NCBI RefSeq assembly: GCF_007829885.1
Contig: NZ_VIWW01000001.1
Coordinates: 1,302,001-1,366,000 of the forward strand
Source of the DNA: Streptomyces brevispora
GTDB taxonomy: Bacteria; Actinomycetota; Actinomycetes; Streptomycetales; Streptomycetaceae
Direction of reading: 5' to 3'
DNA: 64,000 bases
Both the position numbers and the translations under genes were made by a program. Positions 17,669 to 25,526 of this stretch are shown here, one piece after another. Position 1 is the stretch's first letter. Each line of letters opens with the position of its first letter. The notes under the pieces were generated by a model. The model was not told where the DNA came from, ran no database searches, and worked only from the letters and a program-made list of their open reading frames with translations.

Positions 17669-18373
17669 TCAACGTGTGTTCTTCGCCGCTCGAGAACGAG
17701 AGATCCGGGAGCGGTTGAAGGCGTCGATGCCGCCCGCGCCCTTTCCTGGGCGGGTGTTCCAATCACCGATGCGGTCAGCCAGTGCTTCAAGGCGCCGGTC
17801 GCCCGGAGGGGTGGCGATGTGGAAGTGGGACTGCTTGAGCGGGTCCAGCTCGCCGCCCCACGCCACGACTTCGCCCACGTCGGCGAGAATGTCCTCCACC
17901 ACTGTCACCGCGAGCTCACTCATGCCGTTGGCGGCCGTACCGCCCAACGGGTAGAGCATGGGCTGAATCGCCACAGCCGTCCCCGACAGGTAATTCGATT
18001 CGAAATCCACCCCCACCGTGCGGTCCGTGGTGTGCCCTGCCAACTCCTCGGGCCGGAGCGTGTCGATCTCGTAGGCATAGCGGCGCACTACGTACAGCAG
18101 CGCGGTCGCAGCCGGGCCCTTCGCGAGCCTCACGGTGAGCTTCGGTGCGCCCTGCACCCGGTACTTGGTGGCCTCGTCCAGAACGGCCCAGCCATTCGCG
18201 GACTTCCGTCCGATCCATTCCTTGCCTGCCGGTAGCTTCACCTGCTCGGCCCTCGGCCGTGGCTTCGGCCGGGTCGACGCCTGCGCGGGGCTCCCGGTGG
18301 TGGCGAGTGCGAGGCCGGCAGCGGTAGCCGTGCCTGCTCCGAGCAAACGTCTACGGCTGGTTGTACCGCTCAT
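17669..18373 (-). CDS. Tat-exported M15-peptidase-like protein lacking two zinc ligands
   Basis: 234 residues. A twin-arginine signal (TSRRRLLGAG, then a hydrophobic core to TGSPAQA) predicts export. Residues 120-190 follow the M15 D,D-carboxypeptidase/endopeptidase pattern: SNYLSGTAVA (126-135), VVAWGGELDP (169-178) and SHFHI (182-186). The usual first motif is SxHxxGxAxD; here the His is Tyr128 and the Asp is Ala135, so zinc binding and catalysis are probably lost while the last HxH is kept. It overlaps the upstream gene by ATGA and is the last gene of a three-gene operon. A peptidoglycan-binding, non-catalytic role is inferred. Confidence 0.7.
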   Translation of the reverse strand: MSGTTSRRRLLGAGTATAAGLALATTGSPAQASTRPKPRPRAEQVKLPAGKEWIGRKSANGWAVLDEATKYRVQGAPKLTVRLAKGPAATALLYVVRRYAYEIDTLRPEELAGHTTDRTVGVDFESNYLSGTAVAIQPMLYPLGGTAANGMSELAVTVVEDILADVGEVVAWGGELDPLKQSHFHIATPPGDRRLEALADRIGDWNTRPGKGAGGIDAFNRSRISRSRAAKNTR

Positions 18374-18801
18374 GAGGAGACCAGCTCCTTTCTATGGAAA
18401 ATCGCATAGGCGATCCGGAACAGAGCAAGGGCAAGAGCGCTGACGGTGAAGACAGCGAGAACGACGATCGTGGGGTTCACCCACGCGGGTACGAGACTGA
18501 CCTGCTCGTTGCATGCGTTGGCCAACGGGAAGTAGGACGTGCCGTCCGCTCCCGTGCGGTCGCGCCATGCCTGGTCGTAGGTGGTGTGGTGGGTGAGCTC
18601 GCAGGTTTCCCTGACGTCCAGGCCTCCTGAGAAGACGCCGAAGCCCCACACCACGACCGTGAAGCCGCCGGCGATCAGGGCGGCACCGATGAGCACGAGA
18701 GGCCGCTTGTGCCATCGTGGATGCTGTTTGGCGCCGCGACGCAGCATCAGCAGCCCTGCCAGGACGGCCAGGACGAGAGCTGCGAAGATGAGGTTGAACA
18801 T
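18370..18801 (-). CDS. Small membrane protein of unknown function
   Basis: 143 residues with three membrane segments: about 3-20, 35-60 and 108-135. Between the second and third lies an extracytoplasmic loop with two cysteines (RETCEL and ANACNEQ) that could form a disulfide. No family is recognised. Its start overlaps the stop of the DUF1906 gene and its stop overlaps the start of the M15-like gene, so all three are translationally coupled and probably act together at the cell envelope. Confidence 0.75.
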   Translation of the reverse strand: MFNLIFAALVLAVLAGLLMLRRGAKQHPRWHKRPLVLIGAALIAGGFTVVVWGFGVFSGGLDVRETCELTHHTTYDQAWRDRTGADGTSYFPLANACNEQVSLVPAWVNPTIVVLAVFTVSALALALFRIAYAIFHRKELVSS

Positions 18802-20696
18802 CAGGACTCGGCACCGACCCTTGCGACGATCGCGTCGACGAACCCCTGGCAGAAATTCTGCAGCTTGTCGAACCCGCCGGGCAAGTTCGCCAGCACTGTC
18901 GGAGACTGCGCCCCCTTCGCCAGGATCAGCGCGGAGCGCGCCAGATTGAACGTTTCGTTCTCCATCGTCAGATCGTTGAACGCCTGGTCCCTGCAGTCTG
19001 CCGCGGTGGAGAACCGCTTGCTGAAATACTGCGTGAACCGGGTGAGGTGCCCACCGCCGTTGCCGTAGTGCTCCCGCACGATCTGGTTGATCGGAGTCCC
19101 GGCGTTGCAGGCGCGGGCAATCAGATAGCCGTCGGCGTCTTCAATCAGGTCCTGGAAGGAGAAGGAAGAGGAAACACCCGGCTTGGCGAGCTTCGCGTCG
19201 CAGTACGCCTTGCCGGAAGCGTACTGCTGCTCGTCGTTGCGCCAGTTGGCGTAGAAGGTCATGAAGTCGCCGCCCCACCCGGCGATGTCCCCACTGTTCA
19301 CCGACTTGGGATTCGTGGGTTGGGTAAAGAGTAGGTGGCCGTTAGCGGTGGCCAGCAAGTGATCGGGGCCGATTTCGTAGCCCGAGTTGGGGTCGGTGAA
19401 ACCCTTCTTTACCGTGTGGCCCTTACTCTTGGCGTAGGTGACCCAGTCCCTGTCGTAATTGCCGATCAGAATACCCCAGTTCAAACCGCCGTACTCTTCG
19501 TGGCGGACGAACTCCATCACCAGTTGGGATGCGCTGCGGCTGGTGGAGTTGGATGCCTTGTAGTCCTGTGCGGTGGCATACAGCTGGTCAATGTAGGTCA
19601 TGAAGTCCGCCGCAGGCGACGGAGCGGCAGCCAAGGACCTCACACCGGGATCGCTATACGGGCGCCACACGTCGTGGTCCAGGTCGATCTTCCCTCCCTC
19701 TCCGCCGGTCTCGATGCCGCTGATCTCCTTGATCTGGTTGAACGACCAGTTCGCAGGCAGGGGGAAACCGAGGTTCCCGGAGAAGCCCCAGGACATACCG
19801 GAGACGAACGAATACCGGGCGTAGGTCTTCTGGGTGGCGTTGATGCACACATTCCGCGACCCGTACACGCCGTGGATGTACTTCTTGCCCCGGTCCGCCA
19901 AGCCGACTACCACGCCGTTGAAGTACTTCACGATGAAGGGGTCCATCTCGTCCTGAGTGGCATCGAAGTCCACCGCGAAGTAGATGACCGACCCACGCGG
20001 GATATTGAACTTGGTCGCCTGCTCATGCGCTATCAGAGCGTGCTGGAAGCCGGTGGTGTAGTTGTACTCGGTCACGTCCCGACCATGAACCTGCATGATC
20101 GGGAAGAATTTCAGGCCAGCGGCGAGAATGGTCTCGAGCTCGCCGGGCCGGATCTCCTTCTCAAAGTTGGGGTCCGGGCTGTACAGGTACCGGCCGACGA
20201 TCTCGCAGCCGCTGTTCTTGAGCCACTTGGCACGGTCGGCGTTGATGACGAACCGGGTATCGGCGCCGGTCACATCACGGTCGGGGTTGCCCATGGACAC
20301 GAGCAGCTGGCACCAGGTGTCGTAGTCGGCCCTGCCGGCTCGTTGAGGGAGATACGAGAATTCCTGGAACAGCCTCACATATTCGGTGATGTTCGAACTG
20401 AAGGTGGAGGTGAAGGCGGTACGTACCCCGTCCGTGCCGACGGGCACCGGCTCGTTGAACACGCACGCGGCGGTGAACAGGCTCACCATGATGCCTGTCG
20501 CGCCCTCGGCGAGCGTGTGGTTCTTCAAGGCGGCTTGGGTGCCGGGGCCAAAGTTTCCGTTCGGAGCGGCGATGCCCATCTCGTACTGGAGAGCGATCAC
20601 CAAAGACTTCTGCACATCGCGCGAGTACAGGCCGTCGCACGGGCCGATGTTGTAGGCCGACTTTTCAAATAAATGAGAGTCCCCGGCAGGCGCCAC
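18801..20696 (-). CDS. DUF1906 (glycoside-hydrolase-like) protein, 5' end probably truncated
   Basis: The frame gives 631 residues. Residues about 15-55 resemble the end of a PG-binding module (CDGLYSRDVQKSLVIALQYE, NFGPGTQAAL). Residues about 115-335 match the DUF1906/Rv2525c-like TIM-barrel (GADTRFVINADRAKWLKNSG, VGRYLYSP, IYFAVDFDAT, GVYGSRNVC). The rest (about 350-631) is unrecognised. Relatives carry more sequence and an export signal before the PG module; here the frame begins at a GTG touching a stop codon, with no ribosome binding site and no signal peptide, 68 bases from IS copy B. The gene has probably lost its 5' end to rearrangement, or the true start is elsewhere. Confidence 0.75.
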   Translation of the reverse strand: MAPAGDSHLFEKSAYNIGPCDGLYSRDVQKSLVIALQYEMGIAAPNGNFGPGTQAALKNHTLAEGATGIMVSLFTAACVFNEPVPVGTDGVRTAFTSTFSSNITEYVRLFQEFSYLPQRAGRADYDTWCQLLVSMGNPDRDVTGADTRFVINADRAKWLKNSGCEIVGRYLYSPDPNFEKEIRPGELETILAAGLKFFPIMQVHGRDVTEYNYTTGFQHALIAHEQATKFNIPRGSVIYFAVDFDATQDEMDPFIVKYFNGVVVGLADRGKKYIHGVYGSRNVCINATQKTYARYSFVSGMSWGFSGNLGFPLPANWSFNQIKEISGIETGGEGGKIDLDHDVWRPYSDPGVRSLAAAPSPAADFMTYIDQLYATAQDYKASNSTSRSASQLVMEFVRHEEYGGLNWGILIGNYDRDWVTYAKSKGHTVKKGFTDPNSGYEIGPDHLLATANGHLLFTQPTNPKSVNSGDIAGWGGDFMTFYANWRNDEQQYASGKAYCDAKLAKPGVSSSFSFQDLIEDADGYLIARACNAGTPINQIVREHYGNGGGHLTRFTQYFSKRFSTAADCRDQAFNDLTMENETFNLARSALILAKGAQSPTVLANLPGGFDKLQNFCQGFVDAIVARVGAES

Positions 20697-20728
20697 TCAG
20701 AAGATTCGGCCTCGTAATTGCGTTACAG

Positions 20729-20760
20729 AATGGTCCATCCCGCGCATTGGATGGGCCATT
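20729..20760. terminator. Inverted repeat next to IS copy B
   Basis: Arms 20729-20740 and 20749-20760 pair over 12 bases with one mismatch. It lies between the truncated gene and the IS and may be a terminator or an old element end. Confidence 0.45.
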
Positions 20761-20764
20761 CCAC

Positions 20765-21895
20765 CAAGGCCCCGGGGAGAGTCGCGTTCGCCCGATTTGA
20801 TCATGTGGCGGGCTCCGGACGCAGAGCGGGCACGACGCTTGTAGATCATGGAGTTCTCTACGCTTCACGATCTGCAAGGTTGCCGTGCCGGCTGCCTCGT
20901 CTTCTCTCACCGCTGCTGCGCCCGTCACGACGCCCTCGCCCGTCGACCCGGCGGCGGTCGTGCCGCCCGGGCTCCTGGATGCCCTGGCCCGCGTGCCCGA
21001 CCCACGCGCCCGTCGGGGGCGACGTTTCCAGCTGACCACCTTGCTCGCCGTCGGCGTCTGCGCGATGACCTGTGCCGGGCACAACTCCCTTGTCTCCATC
21101 GCGGAATGGGCACGGCGGTGTGAGCAGGAGGTTCTGGCCCGGCTCGGCTGCTCGTACGATCCCTTCGCCGGGCGCTACCGCGCTCCGGGTGAACGCACCC
21201 TGCGTGACGCGTTTGCCAGGGTCGATCCCGCGGCGCTGACCGCGGCCGGCTTCGCCCACCTGACCGCTCTCGCCACCGCACCCCTTGCGCCGGTGAACCC
21301 GGACGGCACCCGCGAGCGTGAACAGCGCCGCGCCCACCGCACCGCCCGACGCGTCCGTCCAGGCCATCAGACCATCCGCAGACGTGCGATCGCCGTCGAC
21401 GGTAAATGCCTGCGCGGTGCAGTACGCGCCGACGGATCGAAGGTGTTCGTGCTCAGCGCGGTGCGCCACGACGACGCGCTGACCGCGGCCCTGCGTGAGA
21501 TCGGCGCGAAAACCAACGAAATCATCCACCGTAAGCGTCGCCGACTCGGCACGAAAAAATGGAGCACCGAGACCGTCTACGCGGTCACCGACCTCGCCGC
21601 CCACCAGGCCGACGCCGCCGAGATTGCCGCCTGGGCCCGCGGGCACTGGATGATCGAATCCACCGTCCACTGGTCCAAAGACGTCGTCTTCGGCGAGGAC
21701 CTGAGCCAGGCCCGCCGCCACCGCACCCCCGTCGTCGTGAGTGTCTTCCGCGACCTGGCCCGCGCCGCCCTCCACCCGGCCGGCTGGGCCAACATCGCCA
21801 GTGGCCGCCGCGCTCACACCCGCCCCGAAGCCATCCTCACCCTCCACGGCATCCCGTGATCAAATCGGGCGAACGCGACTCTCCCCGGGGCCTTG
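20765..21895 (+). mobile_element. ISAs1-family insertion sequence, copy B
   Basis: Same length (1131 bases) as copy A and opposite orientation, with perfect 39-base terminal inverted repeats. Its right end touches the left end of the ISAzo13-like element with no intervening base. Confidence 0.9.
20885..21859 (+). CDS. ISAs1-family transposase (copy B)
   Basis: 324 residues, intact, two residues different from copy A. All catalytic blocks (IAVDGKCLRGA, VYAVTDLAA, HWMIESTVHWSKD) are present, so either copy could supply transposase for both ends. Confidence 0.92.
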   Translation: MPAASSSLTAAAPVTTPSPVDPAAVVPPGLLDALARVPDPRARRGRRFQLTTLLAVGVCAMTCAGHNSLVSIAEWARRCEQEVLARLGCSYDPFAGRYRAPGERTLRDAFARVDPAALTAAGFAHLTALATAPLAPVNPDGTREREQRRAHRTARRVRPGHQTIRRRAIAVDGKCLRGAVRADGSKVFVLSAVRHDDALTAALREIGAKTNEIIHRKRRRLGTKKWSTETVYAVTDLAAHQADAAEIAAWARGHWMIESTVHWSKDVVFGEDLSQARRHRTPVVVSVFRDLARAALHPAGWANIASGRRAHTRPEAILTLHGIP

Positions 21896-23614
21896 GGGGC
21901 TGTCGAGAAATTACTGGTGCGTGTCGGGTCAATCGTCTGTTGTCGTTGCGTGTATGACGTAGCGGGCGAGTTCGCTGGGGTCGATAAGACGGACCGGGAG
22001 CGGGTCGCTGTGGTGGCCGTGTCGCTGTAGCAGGGGGCGGGTCTGCTGGAGGAGGGTGCGCATCTGGTTCTCGCCGACGCGGAAGAGGTGGGCGATCAGC
22101 GAGGCGGGCAGCCCGCGCTGGTCCAGGACGGAGGCCCAGATGATGTTTTCGACCGCGAGTTTGCGGTGGCGGGGTCGCTGGCCCGGTGCGAGTTGGTCGA
22201 TCAACTCACGAACTCTGCTGACGAGTTGGTCGAGGGCTTGCCGGGTGAGACCGGTCAGCACCGGGTGGGTGGCCAGCGCCGCGTCGAAGGTGTGGGCCTG
22301 GCGGGGATGGGCTCGGCGCCCTTGCGGCTGCAGCGGCACGGCCGGGGCGCCGGGCTGCGGCGGAATGGTGTAGTTCCACTCGCCGTGGAAGTCGTCGGGG
22401 TCGATACGCAGCGCCGCAAGGTGCTGGGCGTCAATCTCGATACCGGTGGGATAGGCGCCCTCGTCCAGGCGGGCGCTGACACGCAGGCCGGTCGTGGTCG
22501 TGGTGGAGGCGATCAGGTTGAGAGCGACTTCGTAGCTGGTCAGCGGGCGGGCGCGCCAGTTCATGGAGATGAAGGAGAACAGGCGATGTTCGACCTTGTT
22601 CCATTTCGATGTGCCTGGGGGCAGGTGGCACACGCTGATCTCCAGACCCGTCTCGGTGGCCAGGGCGGCGAGGTTGGCCTTCCAGGCGCGGGCGCGGGAG
22701 CTGTTCGAGCCCCCGCCGTCCGCGGTGATCAGGAGTCTGTGTGCGTCGGGGTAGGCCGTTTGGCCTTCCTCCCTCCACCAGCGGCGCAGGGCCGCGACCG
22801 CGAACGCGGCGGTGTCGTGGTCGGTGCCCACCACGACGAAGCCGGTATTGCGCCCCAGGTCGTAGATGCCGTACGGGATCGCCGTACCGGTAGCGTGGGA
22901 GGGGAAGTCGTGGTCGAGGACCTTCACCGGCGCACCCGGCGGCACCCACTCCCTCCCGGCCTGCGCGAACAGCCCGATCTGCTCCTTCTTCTTGGTGTCC
23001 ACACTGATCACGGGATCGCCGGCGGCCAGGAACCGGCCCACCGTGTCGTTGAGGTGCCGGAACTGGGCATCACGGTCCGGGTGCGAACTCCCCGCCAGGA
23101 CCCGCGCGTTCGCGCGCAGGCTGAACCCGGCCTGCTTGAGCAGCGCGGCGATGGTGTCCCGGCCCACCGCGTGGCCCTGGGCGGCCAGTTCACCCGCCAG
23201 GTGGCGCAGCGACTTCGTCGTCCACGTCAGCGGCCGTATGGGATCACCCTGGGTACTGTCCTCGACCAGGGCCAGTAGTGCGGCCCGCAGCCCCGGATCC
23301 TTCTCGGCCGCGGCCGGACGGCCCGCGCCGGCCCGGCGGGTACGGCCGTGTGGCGCGGGATCCTCCTCCAGCTCGGCCAGCCCACGGGAGACGCAGCCCT
23401 TGGAGACTCCTGCCGCCTTCGCGACGGCGGCGATCCCACCGTGACCGAGTATCCGGGCCTCCGCCCCGTACAACAACCGACGCTGACGCTCGTCCAGATG
23501 CGGCGTCACCGCCTCCAGCTTCGCCCGCAACGGACCGATCAACTCATCGAAACGCCCCATACCACATCAACGATCCGAAGGCTCGGAAGCAACCCGTAGA
23601 AAATCGACGGCCCC
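21896..23614 (-). mobile_element. ISAzo13-family insertion sequence
   Basis: The ends read GGGGCTGTCGA at 21896 and, on the other strand, GGGGCCGTCGA at 23614: short imperfect inverted repeats outside a full transposase gene. It abuts ISAs1 copy B on the left and a 13-base repeat on the right. Confidence 0.8.
21929..23560 (-). CDS. ISAzo13-family transposase with extended C-terminus
   Basis: 543 residues. An N-terminal helix-turn-helix (GGIAAVAKAAGVSKGCVSRGLAELE) precedes the DDE-type core: VISVDTKKKEQIG, IPYGIYDLGRNTGFV, LLITADGGGSNSS and LPPGTSKWNKVEHRLFS, all family signatures. After the usual end (FHGEWNYTIPP, about residue 415) comes an extra part of about 125 residues containing a second helix-turn-helix-like stretch (LPASLIAHLFRVGENQMRTLL). 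The frame is complete, so the element may be active. Confidence 0.9.
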   Translation of the reverse strand: MGRFDELIGPLRAKLEAVTPHLDERQRRLLYGAEARILGHGGIAAVAKAAGVSKGCVSRGLAELEEDPAPHGRTRRAGAGRPAAAEKDPGLRAALLALVEDSTQGDPIRPLTWTTKSLRHLAGELAAQGHAVGRDTIAALLKQAGFSLRANARVLAGSSHPDRDAQFRHLNDTVGRFLAAGDPVISVDTKKKEQIGLFAQAGREWVPPGAPVKVLDHDFPSHATGTAIPYGIYDLGRNTGFVVVGTDHDTAAFAVAALRRWWREEGQTAYPDAHRLLITADGGGSNSSRARAWKANLAALATETGLEISVCHLPPGTSKWNKVEHRLFSFISMNWRARPLTSYEVALNLIASTTTTTGLRVSARLDEGAYPTGIEIDAQHLAALRIDPDDFHGEWNYTIPPQPGAPAVPLQPQGRRAHPRQAHTFDAALATHPVLTGLTRQALDQLVSRVRELIDQLAPGQRPRHRKLAVENIIWASVLDQRGLPASLIAHLFRVGENQMRTLLQQTRPLLQRHGHHSDPLPVRLIDPSELARYVIHATTTDD

Positions 23615-23627
23615 TTGGGGAGGCACC
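23615..23627. repeat. Right copy of 13-base direct repeat bracketing the IS block
   Basis: TTGGGGAGGCACC starts at the first base after the ISAzo13-like element and matches 16455-16467 at 12 of 13 positions. Confidence 0.5.
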
Positions 23628-23675
23628 CGATCCACGGCCGGGACCTGCCGGCTGAGTCAACGGGAGCAGATCAAC

Positions 23676-24270
23676 ATGGGGTGCGGCCCGGGCACCGATC
23701 TGCCGGCGCCGGCGGAACGCGTGGGTGACAGCGGCACCGTGATCGGTGTCGACCGTGACCAAGCCATGCTCACCCGGGCCCGGGAACGCACGGACGGCCT
23801 GCACCAGGTGGAGATCGGCGAAGGCGACGTGCATGACCTCCCCGTCGAGCCCGGAACGGTGGACCGGGCCAAGATCGACCGAGTCCTCATGCACGTCGCC
23901 GAACCCGCGGACGCCCTTGCGCAACTCCATCGCGTAACCCGGCCCGGTGCCCGGATCGGCCTTTGTTCGGCGAGACGCGCGAGGCTCCGTCCGATCGTCG
24001 CGTTGCGGACCGCTTTTTCGGTGGTGTAGCGGGTGAAGGCGCGGCTCGAAGCGGGCTTCCGGGTGAAAACCGTGCTCGCAACGACACCGGTCTTCCGTGA
24101 CTTCCAGGAGGCGGACCACACGCTGGGCCTCGGCCGCAACATGCAGCAGGCCATCGACACGGGCCGCGTCGACCGAGAGCGCGGCCACCGCTGGTTCACG
24201 GGCCTCTCAGCAGGGCGTCCGAAGATCCTCGGCGTCGACGATCAAGGTGTCCCCAATCGGGCTCGGCAGG
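23676..24270 (+). pseudogene. SAM-dependent methyltransferase gene, 5'-truncated and internally strand-shuffled
   Basis: Plus-strand pieces encode MGCGPGTDLPAPAERVG to RVTRPGARIGL (23676-23963) and AGFRVKTVLATTPVFRDF to WFTGLSAG (24051-24214), a UbiE-type class I methyltransferase. The piece that should lie between them is on the minus strand. Bases 23970-24046 read in reverse encode SRAFTRYTTEKAVRNATIG and SLARLA. Bases about 24215-24268 in reverse encode AEPDW and, after a one-G shift, DTLIVDAEDLRT. Flipping only 23970-24046, which is bounded by TTCG and CGAA, restores one continuous frame from 23676 past 24214. The N-terminal part before the SAM-binding loop is missing next to the ISAzo13-like end. 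The gene is dead as written. Confidence 0.85.
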
Positions 24271-24272
24271 TT

Positions 24273-24322
24273 CGGCGGCGATGGCGGATGCCCCCGGACC
24301 CAGGCAACCGCCATCGCCGCCG
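24273..24322. terminator. Hairpin, 15-bp perfect stem
   Basis: Arms 24273-24287 and 24308-24322 are perfect complements with a 20-base loop, between the methyltransferase remnant and the convergent membrane-protein gene. Confidence 0.75.
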
Positions 24323-24372
24323 ACGGGCCGACTCCATGGCCGGTGCCGCCGTCGTACCGTTGCCGGTGCCCG

Positions 24373-24813
24373 TCAGATGAGCGCCTTCGAGCGATCCGTG
24401 CACAGGGCCCAGATCACGAAGGTGTCGATCGCGAGGGAGATGACGGCCCAGATCGGCTGGTAGGGCAGCCACATGAAGTTGGCGATCATGTTGAGCGCCG
24501 CCAGCCCCACGCCTATCCCGCGGGCCAGGCCGACGCCCCTGAGGATTCCCCAGCCGACGAGGACGAGGATGATGCCGAGGCCGACGTGGACCCAGCCCCA
24601 GGCCGTCACGTTGAACTTGAAGACGTAGTCGTTGATCCGCGCGTAGACGTCGTTGGACACGATTCCGGCGATGCCCTTGAGTATGTCCAGAACACCGTCG
24701 ACCATGAGCAGGATTCCGGCGAACATGGTCCCGCCGGCCGCCCAGGGGTTACCGCCCCTCGAATCGGTCGCGCGCGAATGGGAGGTGCCCGACGTGGGCG
24801 CTGACTGTGCCAT
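24373..24813 (-). CDS. DUF7144-type four-helix membrane protein
   Basis: 146 residues: a short Ser/Thr-rich N-terminus, then four membrane helices (GTMFAGILLMVDGVLDILKGI; WGWVHVGLGIILVLVGWGIL; GIGVGLAALNMIANFMWLP; WAVISLAIDTFVIWALCT). This is the common actinobacterial family now called DUF7144, of unknown function. ATG 24813 has AAGGAG 5 bases upstream; the frame is open further upstream but the RBS decides the start. Confidence 0.85.
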   Translation of the reverse strand: MAQSAPTSGTSHSRATDSRGGNPWAAGGTMFAGILLMVDGVLDILKGIAGIVSNDVYARINDYVFKFNVTAWGWVHVGLGIILVLVGWGILRGVGLARGIGVGLAALNMIANFMWLPYQPIWAVISLAIDTFVIWALCTDRSKALI

Positions 24814-25028
24814 GGGAACTCCTTGTCCGGTGGGACTGCACGTCAGACCGACCCTGGTCGGCACGTTCGGCGGCGGCCACTTGGGCGCAGCCGAAGGGGT
24901 GAGGGCGGTGCCCGGTGCGGCCGGGGAAAAATCCACTTGGCACGGGCGTCTGCCGGACGGAATCCTTGACCGTCACAGATGTGGTCCGCAGATGTGGTTC
25001 GGAAGTGTGGTTCGGAGGTGTGGTGACG

Positions 25029-25526
25029 ATGACCGACGTCGTGCTGAGACTCTCGGCCCGCGATCTGCTTCCCGGTGATCTGGAGTCCTGCGGGTGGTCG
25101 GGCTCGCCGCTCCACCTGGAGAACGTCGCGGGACAACTGGCACGGGCCCGGCGCGGCGAGGTGGACTACCTGGCGGTGTGTCCGCCGTCGGGTGTCCCGG
25201 TGGCGATCGGCGGGATCGACTACGGCGCCCGGAGGGGCGCGGGCACGCTGATGCAACTGGCGGTCCATCCCGCGCTTCAGTCCTGCGGGATCGGCAGGTT
25301 CCTGATCGGCGCCGCCGAACGCCGGATCACCTCCCGCGGCCTGCGACGGGCCGAACTCGGCGTGGAGGAGAACAACCCGCGGGCCCGCGCACTGTACGAG
25401 CGCCTGGGATACGTGGCGTACGGCCGACAGCCCGATTCCTGGGACGAATCGGCCCCGGACGGCTCGGTTCGCCGATGCGAGACGGTGTGTACGCAGATGG
25501 CCCGGGAACTACGCTCGGAGGCATGA
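25029..25526 (+). CDS. GNAT family N-acetyltransferase
   Basis: 165 residues. LMQLAVHPALQSCGIGRFLIGAAE is the acetyl-CoA loop (QSCGIG fits Q/RxxGxG), followed by RAELGVEENNPRARALYERLGY, the typical GNAT C-terminal strand-helix. The substrate is unknown. ATG 25029 has GGAGG 10 bases upstream. Its stop overlaps the start of the next acetyltransferase (ATGA), so the two are co-translated. Confidence 0.9.
   Translation: MTDVVLRLSARDLLPGDLESCGWSGSPLHLENVAGQLARARRGEVDYLAVCPPSGVPVAIGGIDYGARRGAGTLMQLAVHPALQSCGIGRFLIGAAERRITSRGLRRAELGVEENNPRARALYERLGYVAYGRQPDSWDESAPDGSVRRCETVCTQMARELRSEA

Larger units (their letters stand above)
16468..21895. mobile_element. Composite-transposon-like unit: two inverted ISAs1-family copies around a 3-gene cargo
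   Basis: Two 1131-base IS copies (16468-17598 and 20765-21895) point outward in opposite directions and enclose 3.17 kb with three coupled genes. The transposases differ at only two residues, so duplication is recent or gene conversion keeps them alike. Neither copy has a target duplication of its own. Whether the whole unit moves is unproven; recombination between inverted copies would flip the cargo. Confidence 0.6.
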
